Positions 1 through 8,443 of a stretch of 64,000 nt of DNA are shown piece by piece (position 1 is the stretch's first letter; each line of letters opens with the position of its first letter). The position numbers and the translations under genes were made by a program. Source of the DNA: Thermococcus bergensis (GTDB lineage: Archaea; Methanobacteriota_B; Thermococci; Thermococcales; Thermococcaceae); the NCBI RefSeq assembly GCF_020386975.1, contig NZ_JABFNK010000005.1, positions 248,001 to 312,000 of the forward strand, given 5' to 3'. The notes under the pieces were generated by a model. The model was given only the letters and a program-made list of their open reading frames with translations. It made no database searches and was not told the DNA's origin.

Positions 1-7
1 CCGTTGA

Positions 8-1042
8 TCATGAGTTACCCTCCGTGCTTTCCTTCCACAGCTCGTATGCTTCTCTAACCTCTTTTTCTCTAAATTTGGGGACAGCATCTTTAAATGGGTT
101 GAAGGATTCTAGTTCTCGCTCGCTGTTTCCTATATATGTGGCAATAAGACCTACCTTTGAGTGGAGAGAAGAAGGCAGACGGAGAATCCTCTTTACGTCA
201 ACAGTTACCCTTCCGTCAAAATATGCTTTTGAAAATGTTGTGGATAAGCTGAACAATCTTAAAAGTGTCTTGTATCCAACTCCCTGAGGAAACGCGGTCA
301 ATAGGGCTTTTTTTACAAAATTTTCGTATATATTATCTCTATTCTCCATTATTGGGTTTATTTGCGTCTTATTTAAACCAATGTTTCTCAGGTGATGTTC
401 AGAAATTCTCTTAATAAAATAACCAAACCTCAATCTAAAGACCCGGTAATAGCCAGATGACAGCAGTATTTTTCTTTCTTGGATATCTTCGAAAGTTATT
501 TCTTCGGCACTGGATATATAGCTCAAAATTCTTTCCCTGGCTTTTGAGTCCAGTTCGAGAGCCCAATCATCTAAAACCCTGATATGGTAGCCCCTGCCAG
601 AATAAACAACATGAATGTTTTCAACTCCAAAATCCTCCCTCAGAATAATGAGAGTATCCCTGGCTAATTCCTTGGCATCTTCAAGACATACTGGACACAC
701 AGTTCCTGCTTCATGGTTGCACCTCTTTAGGGGGAGGTCTTTTGCATCTATGTCAAAAACTAACTCCGCTCCAAGCCAGCCATCCATATTTTTCGGATCA
801 CTGTATAAAGCTACGCTGGAATAGATTGAATAGGGGGCTGTAATTTTTACATAGTCTTCTAAATCTTTAATATCATGAAATGCATTTTTTCTGTCATTGG
901 GACCTTCTCCAGTATGGTCGAATCCGAACTCCCTATTCTCTAAGGTGTCCAAAATAAACTTTGGAATTTTCTTTGGATTCCACTCTTTTGAATAATATTT
1001 TGTTCTCTCCTCCTTGCTGACTTCCCTAAAGAGGCTGCTCAT
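8..1042 (-). CDS. priS: DNA primase catalytic subunit PriS
   Basis: Small catalytic subunit of the archaeal/eukaryal-type DNA primase, which makes primers for replication together with PriL. The FDID motif carries the metal-binding aspartates (about residues 97 and 99 of the 344-residue protein). It is followed by a Cys/His zinc cluster (C108, H110, C116, C119) and the SGRGYH motif that contacts nucleotide. The start is the ATG at 1042, preceded by AAGGTGAAGAGA; an upstream in-frame GTG lies inside that ribosome binding site. The gene overlaps the 3' end of priL by 17 bp, so the two are translationally coupled. Length is typical of the family and the frame is intact. Confidence 0.95.
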   Translation of the reverse strand: MSSLFREVSKEERTKYYSKEWNPKKIPKFILDTLENREFGFDHTGEGPNDRKNAFHDIKDLEDYVKITAPYSIYSSVALYSDPKNMDGWLGAELVFDIDAKDLPLKRCNHEAGTVCPVCLEDAKELARDTLIILREDFGVENIHVVYSGRGYHIRVLDDWALELDSKARERILSYISSAEEITFEDIQERKILLSSGYYRVFRLRFGYFIKRISEHHLRNIGLNKTQINPIMENRDNIYENFVKKALLTAFPQGVGYKTLLRLFSLSTTFSKAYFDGRVTVDVKRILRLPSSLHSKVGLIATYIGNSERELESFNPFKDAVPKFREKEVREAYELWKESTEGNS

Positions 1043-2222
1043 TCTCTTCACCTTCGTTCTTTTTCTTACTCAGATACAGCTTTCTCAAATAGTATGTCAG
1101 TGGATTCCTGATGTACTTGCAGTCTTTGTCTGGCTTGCAGAGCTGGGGCGCACTGGAACGTATTTTTTCACAATTAGGGGGAAAATACCATGTTGAATTT
1201 CCACTGTCTTCTAAAGTCGGTTCCAGCGTGTAGCCAAAACCTAGATGATACCATATGTTCTTGATCTCGTTAGGCTGATCGTGAAAAAGAGGAGGCTTGC
1301 ATCTATTGCCAGCCTGAATTATCAAGGGTAGAATTTCTTCTTTTATTACCCTTAGATCTTTGACACAGTCTTTCACTCTAACGTCTCTTTTAGGGGGGTT
1401 AGGGCATATCCTAGCATAGCTCAAGAAAGAAGTCAGCAATACAGTTATAGCGTAGTTCCGCAATCCACTCGGGACTCCACCCATTGCGATTTTAATACAA
1501 GGGGGGAATATATCAAAACGCAAAGGCTGAGCAGTAGTGCTGAATTTCTCAACTCTCTCTTTAAAGTACTCTTGAGCAAGCTCGCTTAGCCGGGAATAAA
1601 GTTCCACGTAGTAGTGAGGCAGTTCTTCTCTGATATCATAAAGAATGTTGACTGCCTTTTCGAGGTTTTTCTCGAAACTCTTCTTCCACAGCTCAATCAC
1701 TTGTACTCTATTTAGGTATACATACCCGTTTTTTATATAAAAATTCTTAAGAGAGTCGTCATTTAAGGAAATGAATTCTTTTAGAGGCATTTTGTACTTA
1801 AGGCTTATTTTATCTTTTTCTTCAGGGGGCAACTCTTCATGGAGGGTTTTCTCAATTATTGTTCTGTCTCTCTTTGGAATCTCATTTTCAGATGTCTTTT
1901 CCAAGGGTAAAGCAAGCTCATCAAAGTTTTCTGACGACTCTATCTTTGTTAGATATATCTTCAAGTTTGCCTCCTTAACTAGCTCCATCTCCACTCCATA
2001 GGGAGAAAATGCCAAAGCTCCTAAAAGAGCATAAAAGCTTATCAAATCTCTCCAATCATCCAAATTTAGCAAATAATCGGGGATTTTATTGGTATTTGCC
2101 CACCGAACTCTTTCCAGAGCCAGCTCTATGTCCAAATAGGTGGGAATAATCTCAAGTAGCTCATTGATGCTCTCAAATTCATTCAATAATTCTTGGGCTC
2201 GTCTCCCAAATGGGTCTAGCAT
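1026..2222 (-). CDS. priL: DNA primase large subunit PriL
   Basis: Regulatory subunit of the heterodimeric primase (398 residues). The C-terminal third has the four conserved cysteines of the 4Fe-4S domain, in contexts PPCIKIA, ARICPNP, PPNCEKI and PQLCKPD. The protein starts with MLDPFGRRAQ, as in Pyrococcus homologues. The ATG at 2222 has a good ribosome binding site (AAAAGGTGAGTCA), so I prefer it to the longer frame that begins at 2297. It is the first gene of the priL-priS pair, with a TATA-like sequence about 55-65 bp upstream. The upstream intergenic region has been separated from the KaiC-like gene at 3215 by an IS6 insertion. Confidence 0.94.
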   Translation of the reverse strand: MLDPFGRRAQELLNEFESINELLEIIPTYLDIELALERVRWANTNKIPDYLLNLDDWRDLISFYALLGALAFSPYGVEMELVKEANLKIYLTKIESSENFDELALPLEKTSENEIPKRDRTIIEKTLHEELPPEEKDKISLKYKMPLKEFISLNDDSLKNFYIKNGYVYLNRVQVIELWKKSFEKNLEKAVNILYDIREELPHYYVELYSRLSELAQEYFKERVEKFSTTAQPLRFDIFPPCIKIAMGGVPSGLRNYAITVLLTSFLSYARICPNPPKRDVRVKDCVKDLRVIKEEILPLIIQAGNRCKPPLFHDQPNEIKNIWYHLGFGYTLEPTLEDSGNSTWYFPPNCEKIRSSAPQLCKPDKDCKYIRNPLTYYLRKLYLSKKKNEGEENEQPL

Positions 2223-2276
2223 TGACTCACCTTTTAGAATACTATCTCTTTCACAATAAAACTCTTTTGTTATGGG

Positions 2277-2289
2277 ATTATTATAAAGG
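2277..2289 (-). promoter_or_regulatory. TATA promoter of priL-priS
   Basis: Read on the - strand this is CCTTTATAATAAT, a BRE/TATA-like element 55-67 bp upstream of the chosen priL start. No other AT-rich box is better placed. Assigned by pattern and position only. Confidence 0.45.
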
Positions 2290-2356
2290 TTTATCAATCC
2301 CTTAGAAATTTTACAATATCATAAGCATGGGACACACAAATATCCAAAAACCTTAT

Positions 2357-3137
2357 GATACTGTTAGGATAAGCTGTGGGGTGTCAGGTTTAAGTTACTG
2401 GCAATACTTCAGAAAAAGAAGGGGGAACATGAAGTCTGAAACCATTATTTACTGGGTGGTTTCAGCCTTAAAACCCTTTCGTCGCAACAAAATCCCACCA
2501 GAAAAGAAAATCAGGGGAGTAGAATTATACCTGCGAGGCCTCAGTTACCGGCAAACCGCCAGAATCCTCAAAATCAGTCACGTAACAGTCTGGGAGGCCG
2601 TCCAAAAACTCGCAGAAGCAGTTTACAAGCCAAAAATCCTCGCAGTCAAAAAACAGCGAAACTTCATCGCAGTTGACGAAACAGTAATAAAAATCAACGG
2701 AAAGAAAAGATTCCTCTGGGCTGCAATTGACGTTGAGAGCAAGGAAGTTTTGGCAGTCTGGATTACGACTGTTAGAAACTGGTGGGTTGCCAGGGATTTC
2801 ATCCTGGTTGTTTTAAAGTCGTGTGAAGGGCAGCCTGTCTTTCTGGTTGACAGGGCTAGCTGGTATAAGTCTGCTTTTAAGAGTCTGGGGTTGGGTTATC
2901 TGCATGTGACTTTCGGGCCGAGGAACAGTGTTGAGCGCTGGTTTAGGACGTTGAAGGAAAGAACAAAGCGTTTCTGGAATAATTTCAGGAGTGAGGACTG
3001 GAGAAGGGTTCATAGGTTTGTTTTTCTGTTTGCCTTCTGGTACAATTTTGTCAGAATTCATTCTAGTTTTGGTGGTCCGCCTGGTGATTTTGCTGAGTGG
3101 CTTCAGGAGGTGATGCCCCAGTTATCCTAACAGTATC
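2357..3137 (+). mobile_element. IS6-family insertion sequence, complete, with 8-bp target duplication
   Basis: A 781-bp insertion sequence. The left end GATACTGTTAGGATAAGCTG and the right end (reverse complement GATACTGTTAGGATAACTGG) form terminal inverted repeats of about 22 bp. The flanks carry a perfect 8-bp direct repeat AACCTTAT (2349-2356 and 3138-3145), the duplication size known for the IS6/IS240 family. It holds one intact transposase gene. It landed in the divergent intergenic region between priL and a KaiC-like ATPase gene. A second, truncated copy of the same type is at 14786-15487. Confidence 0.93.
2429..3130 (+). CDS. IS6-family DDE transposase
   Basis: A 233-residue transposase, normal length for IS6. 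The N-terminal part carries a helix-turn-helix (around RQTARILKISHVTVWEA). The DDE catalytic residues are visible as IAVDETVI, FLVDRASW and SVERWFRT. The ATG at 2429 lies inside the element after a GGGGGAA stretch; the frame remains open to 2327 but that start lies outside the element. The frame is intact, so this copy may be active. Confidence 0.93.
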   Translation: MKSETIIYWVVSALKPFRRNKIPPEKKIRGVELYLRGLSYRQTARILKISHVTVWEAVQKLAEAVYKPKILAVKKQRNFIAVDETVIKINGKKRFLWAAIDVESKEVLAVWITTVRNWWVARDFILVVLKSCEGQPVFLVDRASWYKSAFKSLGLGYLHVTFGPRNSVERWFRTLKERTKRFWNNFRSEDWRRVHRFVFLFAFWYNFVRIHSSFGGPPGDFAEWLQEVMPQLS

Positions 3138-3214
3138 AACCTTATATTCTAAAGAATAGTAATTTGAGTAGATGATTGGGGAGTTTAAAGTAATGCCAAT
3201 ATAGGTGATTTATT

Positions 3215-3964
3215 ATGGTAGATGGCTTTTCCATAAGAAGGGTAAAAAGTGGGATTCCGGGATTTGACGATCTAATTGGAGGAGGGTTCCCTGAAGAATC
3301 AACGATCCTTATCACCGGTAGTACTGGAACTGGTAAAACTACTTTTGCAGCTCAATATATATACAAAGGTGCTGAAGAATACGGAGAACCGGGAGTTTTT
3401 GTAACTTTAGAAGAGAGAGCGAAAGATATAAGGAGAGAAATGGCCCAATTTGGATGGGACTTTGAAAAATATGAAAAAGAAGGATTGATAGCAATTATAG
3501 ATGGTGTCAGTGCAATTTCTGGAATACCTTCAGAAGAGAGATTCGTTTTGGAAGATAGACTTAACGTTGATAACTTTTTGAGATATTTATACAGGGTTGT
3601 TAAGGCAATAAACGCGAAGAGACTTGCTATCGATTCCATTCCGTCCATAGCTTTCAGACTTCAAGACGAAAGGGAAATTAGAGGTGTTCTCTTAAGGTTA
3701 AACACAATTCTTCTCGAGATGGGCGTCACAACACTTCTTACTACAGAGGCTCCCGATCCAAAAGCCGGAAAAATAAGCAGATATGGAATAGAAGAGTACA
3801 TCGCGAGAGGCGTTGTTATTCTCGATCTTCAAGAGAAGAATATAGAGCTTAAGCGTTATCTTTTAATCAGGAAGATGAGAGGAACTAAGCATTCCATGAG
3901 AAAGTATCCTTTTGAGATAACTCCTCATGGAGTTGTCGTATACCCAAGTGGTGAAATCTACTGA
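3215..3964 (+). CDS. KaiC-like RecA-superfamily ATPase
   Basis: A 249-residue single-domain KaiC/RadA-type ATPase. It has Walker A GSTGTGKTTF near residue 35 and an intact Walker B region RLAIDSIPS. The C-terminal MRGTKHSMRKYPFEI motif is typical of archaeal KaiC-like proteins. Cellular role is unknown; relatives have been linked to signalling and motility, but nothing here identifies a partner. The ribosome binding site is AGGTGATTTATT before ATG. A second KaiC-like gene follows after 14 bp and looks co-transcribed. The IS6 element ends 77 bp upstream, so the native promoter may be altered. Confidence 0.88.
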   Translation: MVDGFSIRRVKSGIPGFDDLIGGGFPEESTILITGSTGTGKTTFAAQYIYKGAEEYGEPGVFVTLEERAKDIRREMAQFGWDFEKYEKEGLIAIIDGVSAISGIPSEERFVLEDRLNVDNFLRYLYRVVKAINAKRLAIDSIPSIAFRLQDEREIRGVLLRLNTILLEMGVTTLLTTEAPDPKAGKISRYGIEEYIARGVVILDLQEKNIELKRYLLIRKMRGTKHSMRKYPFEITPHGVVVYPSGEIY

Positions 3965-3978
3965 AAGGGTGAGTTAAT

Positions 3979-4764
3979 TTGAATTCGGGGTTAAACTTTT
4001 CATCCAATGGGGAAATAGAAGAAAGATTGGAACGGGTTCCCACAGGTATAATTGATTCCTTGTTGATGGGAGGGATACCACGGGGCAGTGTTGTTCTATT
4101 AATTGGTGACCCAAAATCAGGTAAAACCACTTTTATAACCCAGTTTATGTATAACCAGCTCCTTTCTGGGGCGGATGTTATAGGGCTTCTAGTTGATGTG
4201 GCCAGATATGAGTTTATAAGCAATGCACTTGATTTTGGATGGGGGTTAATGGGATATTTAAATGACAGGCTCCATATTCTTGATGCATACACCCAGAGGC
4301 TACGTGGTGCACCAAAATTCTCATTTACAGAAGAGGTTATACCCGATATTAGGGATACCTCCCATCTAATAGACGTGATAAAGGATTTGACTACCAAGAT
4401 AATTTTGAAGAATCCTGAAGTTGAAAATCCCCCAATAATCGGAGTAGTTTCGTCTTTAACACCCATGTTCTTTGAAACTGAAAAGAAGCAGATATATAAA
4501 TTTCTAGAGGATTTAAAGGGATTTGCTCATAAAAACAAGCAAGTGTGGCTGCTAGAAATGAACTCTGGGGTAGAGGAGCCCCACGTTGAAACAATAATCA
4601 AGGCAATAGTGGATGGAATTATAGAGATGAAGCTGTTTGAAGAGGATAGAACTTTGAGAAGGTACTTAAGAGTTTATGGAATGAGAAGAACGCGTCATGT
4701 TCTTTCTTGGGTTCCTTATGATATAACAGAGAATGGAATTGTACTGCAGAATCAAAGTTTATAG
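3979..4764 (+). CDS. KaiC-like ATPase paralogue with degenerate Walker B
   Basis: A 261-residue relative of the preceding KaiC-like protein. Walker A is present (GDPKSGKTTF). At the Walker B position the sequence is PIIGVVSSL, with Gly where the Asp of the canonical hydrophobic-D-S motif is expected, so it may bind but hydrolyse ATP poorly (inference). The C-terminus keeps the family motif as MRRTRHVLSWVPYDI. The start is TTG at 3979, placed 5 nt after GGTGAG. It probably forms an operon with the upstream paralogue. Confidence 0.8.
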   Translation: MNSGLNFSSNGEIEERLERVPTGIIDSLLMGGIPRGSVVLLIGDPKSGKTTFITQFMYNQLLSGADVIGLLVDVARYEFISNALDFGWGLMGYLNDRLHILDAYTQRLRGAPKFSFTEEVIPDIRDTSHLIDVIKDLTTKIILKNPEVENPPIIGVVSSLTPMFFETEKKQIYKFLEDLKGFAHKNKQVWLLEMNSGVEEPHVETIIKAIVDGIIEMKLFEEDRTLRRYLRVYGMRRTRHVLSWVPYDITENGIVLQNQSL

Positions 4765-4790
4765 CCCTTTAGTGAACCTGGTATCATCCA

Positions 4791-5659
4791 GGGCGTGTTT
4801 AGTTTCACCCCCTGTTATTTAAACAGTATTTGACTCTGAGGAGGATTTTCAGACCATAACACATTACCCCAAGCAGGATTCGGGTTACAGTAGTCTTTTT
4901 CAGAAAACAGGGGATCCTACTGCCAAACCACGTTGTAAACGCACCCCAGAACCCCTCATGAGGATTCCTATGCCTGTACTCTTCTTCAGAAAACACTCTA
5001 TCTCTCCTCTTACTACCAAAACCACCTGGAGGGTTCTTAGTTTTCTTAACAATCGGCCGATAACCCTTTTCCACCACAGTGTTCAGAACTTTCTTTGAAT
5101 CATAAGCCCCATCAGCATAAAAATTCCCAGAACCCTCCGGCAGGAGTTCAATCAGCTCGTTCTCAGAAGTTGTGATCCTCACAGCAACCGGATACAGTAA
5201 ACCCGGCAGGATTCTCGTTATTGCCTGAACTTCTATCCTGCCCTTTTTTTATTTGTGATAATGGTTGAGTCTGCTTGAGTGCTGGCGTAGGGTAATTTCT
5301 GGAGTTTTTTCAGGAGGTGGTTTGTCAGTTCTTCGAGGTTCAGCTTTTTCTCCCAGTTGTGGAGGGTTGAGTAGTGAATGTTTGCTCCGAAGAATTTTCT
5401 GCCGTAGTGCTGGGCGTCTCTGAGGGGTAGGTTGTAGTATTGTTTAAAGAGGAGTATTGCCAGTATTGTTTTTACTGGAAATTTTTTGGATTTTGGCAGG
5501 TTCTTCAGCTTTCCTTCTGATTCGAAGTCTGCTAAAACGTCAAGAATTGTGAATGCCACGCTTTCAGGGTCTTTGAGTCTGTGATCCCATCTGGGGATCA
5601 CGGCAACCACCTGAAAGAATTCGGCAAAAACCCTAATAAAGGTTACTATAAACACGCCC
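4791..5659 (-). mobile_element. IS4/IS5-type insertion sequence with 10-bp direct repeats
   Basis: An 869-bp element bounded by the short inverted repeat GGGCGTGTTTA (4791-4801) / TAAACACGCCC (5649-5659) and flanked by the perfect 10-bp direct repeat GTATCATCCA (4781-4790 and 5660-5669). The transposase is of the DDE_Tnp_1 type. I cannot choose between IS4- and IS5-related families; a 10-bp duplication fits IS4-like elements better. It is inserted between the KaiC-like pair and the secreted-protein gene at 5705. Removing it would bring those two genes to about 60 bp apart. Confidence 0.85.
4805..5655 (-). CDS. DDE transposase read through a -1 frameshift
   Basis: The transposase is encoded in two overlapping frames. 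The upstream frame runs from a GTG at 5655, inside the element, and stops at TAG three codons after a run of seven A (5244-5250 on the + strand as T7). A -1 shift on that run joins it to the downstream frame, giving one 283-residue protein (851 nt plus the re-read base is exactly 284 codons). The joined protein has TQADSTIIT and FYADGAYDSK as likely catalytic Asp regions and NPHEGFWGAF as the likely Glu region. Either a programmed frameshift or an inactivating indel is possible; see findings. Confidence 0.75.
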
Positions 5660-5704
5660 GTATCATCCATAAATTTTTTAACCTGATTTTTATTACTACT
5701 AATC

Positions 5705-6907
5705 ATGATTAAATTAACAAAACTTGAAATAGTTTTAATAGCGGTGTCTATTGTTTCGATTTTACTACTTTACCTAATAGGAGCCGAGGCCACAACTCCA
5801 GTACCATTGGAAAGGGCAGAGAGAGGCAGCTTGATAAACTTCACAGGTGTTTGTGTTTATTCGCAAAATGATTTTAGTGTTTTATACGATGGAAAAGACA
5901 CAATCGTCCTATATGATGCTCTGAAAATGGACAAAAGTTACAGGGTTGTGGGTAAGCTACTTGATGAATCAAAACACAGTGTAGAAGCCTTGAGGATAGA
6001 TGAGGTTCCCTATAATACTTTAAACTTAGACTCAATTGAAGGAGCGTTCTGGAGTGACTCTTCGTGCTATCTTCTAACACCTCAGAGAATCAAACTAAGC
6101 AAATGCTTAAACGTCACCAAAGGAGAAAAAGTCAAGGTTTATGGGCTTTTCTATGGAGAAAGATTCCATGTTGTTGATTACATCCCTAAGGGGCTTTTGA
6201 AAATACCCATAAATGGAATGCCTTTTAAAATCAGGGGAATTGTAATTCGGAACACAAGTCCAATAACAATATGGAACGGAAGCGAGGAAATTGACGCATA
6301 CTTACCCTATAAAACCAAACTAGAACTTGGCGATGAAGTCGAGATAATGGGAATTGCAAGGCTTTACTCCACACTCACCCTTTATGTCAATTCTCCCAGC
6401 GATGTAAAGGTCATTGGAAAAGCAAAGACTGTGCCCGTTGGAAAAGAGACAATTGGGGAGATAGCACATGGGGTGTGTCAGGTCACAAAAGATGGTATCT
6501 CCTTGGGCCTAAACTGCACAGAACTAAAATTATATGGCTTCTCGGCTAATTTTGGAGATATAATAGAGTTCTACGGCATAAGAAGAAGGAATTCCCTGTA
6601 CTGCATAGAATGCACTGTTAAAATCCCGCGGGATGAGCTTCCAAATTCAATCTGTAATCCCGATTTTGGCACCCCGCTGAAAATACATGGGAAGGTGGAA
6701 TGGGTGAAAGTCTACAAAAACGGATTTGGGCTCGCCAATGTTACCAACGAAGAATGCTGGATATTAGTTAAGCTCCCCAAATCCCTGGGAGTTTATCCAG
6801 AAGTCAATGAAACACTTACAGCTTTTGGTTTTTATACCACCTATAGGGAAGCACCTGCTTTTGAAATACCCTCAAGGGATGACATATGCTTAAATGGGTC
6901 ATGCTAG
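5705..6907 (+). CDS. Membrane-anchored secreted protein, OB-fold-like
   Basis: A 400-residue protein with one N-terminal hydrophobic segment (about residues 8-27), followed by a long polar, probably extracytoplasmic region. Several segments look like small beta-barrel (OB-fold-like) repeats, with recurring patterns such as KVYGLFYG, KIRGIVIR and EIMGIARLYS. There are repeated N-glycosylation-like sites and scattered cysteines. I do not recognise a named family. The gene overlaps the next one by 22 bp, so the two products probably act together. No clear ribosome binding site precedes ATG 5705. An insertion sequence lies 45 bp upstream and has replaced the upstream sequence. Confidence 0.7.
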   Translation: MIKLTKLEIVLIAVSIVSILLLYLIGAEATTPVPLERAERGSLINFTGVCVYSQNDFSVLYDGKDTIVLYDALKMDKSYRVVGKLLDESKHSVEALRIDEVPYNTLNLDSIEGAFWSDSSCYLLTPQRIKLSKCLNVTKGEKVKVYGLFYGERFHVVDYIPKGLLKIPINGMPFKIRGIVIRNTSPITIWNGSEEIDAYLPYKTKLELGDEVEIMGIARLYSTLTLYVNSPSDVKVIGKAKTVPVGKETIGEIAHGVCQVTKDGISLGLNCTELKLYGFSANFGDIIEFYGIRRRNSLYCIECTVKIPRDELPNSICNPDFGTPLKIHGKVEWVKVYKNGFGLANVTNEECWILVKLPKSLGVYPEVNETLTAFGFYTTYREAPAFEIPSRDDICLNGSC

Positions 6908-8037
6908 GCATTTTATTTGGTACGGTGACAGGTATTACGCCTGCTTTGCATGTCAACACCTTAGCATCTATTGTTGGAAGTTTCCTGACTTCTCCGGGAG
7001 GGTTTTCGTATGTGGTGCTTCTCTACTCAATGGGGTTAACGCACACATTCTTGGATGCATTTCCCTCAACTTTCTTTGGCATTCCAGAAGAAGAAACAGC
7101 GATAAGTGTCCTTCCGGCCCATAGGCTTGCCCTTCAAGGCCGAGGCCTTGAAGTCATAGCAATTTCCCTAAAAGCTAGTCTTTTAGCTGCAATATTCTCC
7201 CTTTTCTTGGCGGTTCCCTACGTTTTGCTGGCAAGACATTACACAGCTTTTCTTGGCAAAGTTGCTGTGTTTTTGCTAGCTTTCTTTCTTGTTATTACAG
7301 AAAAAGGCGTAAAACGATTATATGCCCTGCTGATTTTCATCCTCTCTGGAGCCTTTGGACTTGTCGTGGATAAACTTCCTCTTAGAGAACCATATTTCCA
7401 CGTTTTTGTTGGGTTGTTTGGGATTCCCGCAATATTGTTTTCTCTGAACAACAACCGGAAGATTGAACTTAAGGACTCAGAAATTCAAATGCCAAAAAAG
7501 AGGTTTTTGAAGTTCTCGTTCATTGGCACGTGTTTTGGAATGTTGGCTTCTCTTTTACCAACCTTTACGTCGTCTCAGGCCGCACTCTTAGGAAGCTTCT
7601 TTTCAAAAGATGAACGCACATTTTTGACAATAGTTTTCTCAGTTAACACCTCAAACTTTATTTTTGGCCTCATAAATTTTTATGCGACTGGAAAAACCAG
7701 AAACGGCATCCTAGTTTTGATTAAAGACCTTTATTATCCTCTAAGTCCTGAAGAGCTTGTTATTCTGTTTCTTGTAACAATAATGACTAGCAGTATCGTC
7801 AATTTCTACGGTATGGCGCTTTCAGAAATGCTCGGAAGGGCGATATCAAAAATCAATTACACAAAACTGAATTTGGCGGTGTTAGTTTTTGTATGGGCAG
7901 CATCTCTTTACTTCGATGGACTACTTGGACTGATGGTTCTTTTAACAGCCACAATAATAGGTGTTAGCACCACTCTTCTAAAAATAAAACGAACGACCTG
8001 TATTGGCGTGTTAATGCTTAAAATAATGTTGAGCTAG
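6886..8037 (+). CDS. TctA-like multi-spanning membrane protein (COG1784 type)
   Basis: A 383-residue integral membrane protein with about ten hydrophobic segments. The N-terminus (GILFGTVTGITPALHVN) and the segment GLTHTFLDAFPSTFFGIPEE resemble archaeal members of the TctA/DUF112 permease family. Family assignment is from overall pattern and substrate is unknown. It overlaps the anchored OB-like protein upstream, which suggests a two-component membrane system in which that protein is an extracytoplasmic partner (inference). Confidence 0.7.
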   Translation: MLKWVMLGILFGTVTGITPALHVNTLASIVGSFLTSPGGFSYVVLLYSMGLTHTFLDAFPSTFFGIPEEETAISVLPAHRLALQGRGLEVIAISLKASLLAAIFSLFLAVPYVLLARHYTAFLGKVAVFLLAFFLVITEKGVKRLYALLIFILSGAFGLVVDKLPLREPYFHVFVGLFGIPAILFSLNNNRKIELKDSEIQMPKKRFLKFSFIGTCFGMLASLLPTFTSSQAALLGSFFSKDERTFLTIVFSVNTSNFIFGLINFYATGKTRNGILVLIKDLYYPLSPEELVILFLVTIMTSSIVNFYGMALSEMLGRAISKINYTKLNLAVLVFVWAASLYFDGLLGLMVLLTATIIGVSTTLLKIKRTTCIGVLMLKIMLS

Positions 8038-8054
8038 ACAAAAAGATTAAAGAA

Positions 8055-8369
8055 TTAGGCGCCTTCCTTTTTTTCCTTCAATATCTTTTGGAATTCATTG
8101 TAATCAGTAACAACTTTAACTCCCTCAAGTGTCTCGAAATATGCCTTTTTGATTTTAATTTTTCTAACACCTGTGTATTTCATTTCTGGAGGATCATAAG
8201 AACCTGGTTCGACGATTTCGTCTTCTATTACATACGTTTTAATATCGGGTTGCCCTATATACTTCCAAACTTCGTAGAAAACCTCTGGAGCTAGGTGTAT
8301 TTCTCCATCCACCTCTGTGTAGTCTGCTCCAATTGCATCCAGAAACTCTTTTATTACTTCTAGGTTCAT
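8055..8369 (-). CDS. Conserved hypothetical protein, 104 aa
   Basis: A small acidic protein (MNLEVIKEFLDAIGADYTEV...) with no family I recognise. ATG 8369 is preceded by GGTGAGTTCT, which makes it preferable to the GTG four codons upstream. It converges with the TctA-like gene, 17 bp between stops, and is divergent from the methyltransferase gene at 8444. Codon use and ribosome binding site support a real gene. Confidence 0.75.
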   Translation of the reverse strand: MNLEVIKEFLDAIGADYTEVDGEIHLAPEVFYEVWKYIGQPDIKTYVIEDEIVEPGSYDPPEMKYTGVRKIKIKKAYFETLEGVKVVTDYNEFQKILKEKKEGA

Positions 8370-8443
8370 AGAACTCACCACTCATAATATATGAGGTCAA
8401 TGGTTAAATACCTATCGCCTTAACTTTGAAAGGGTGAGAGAAA

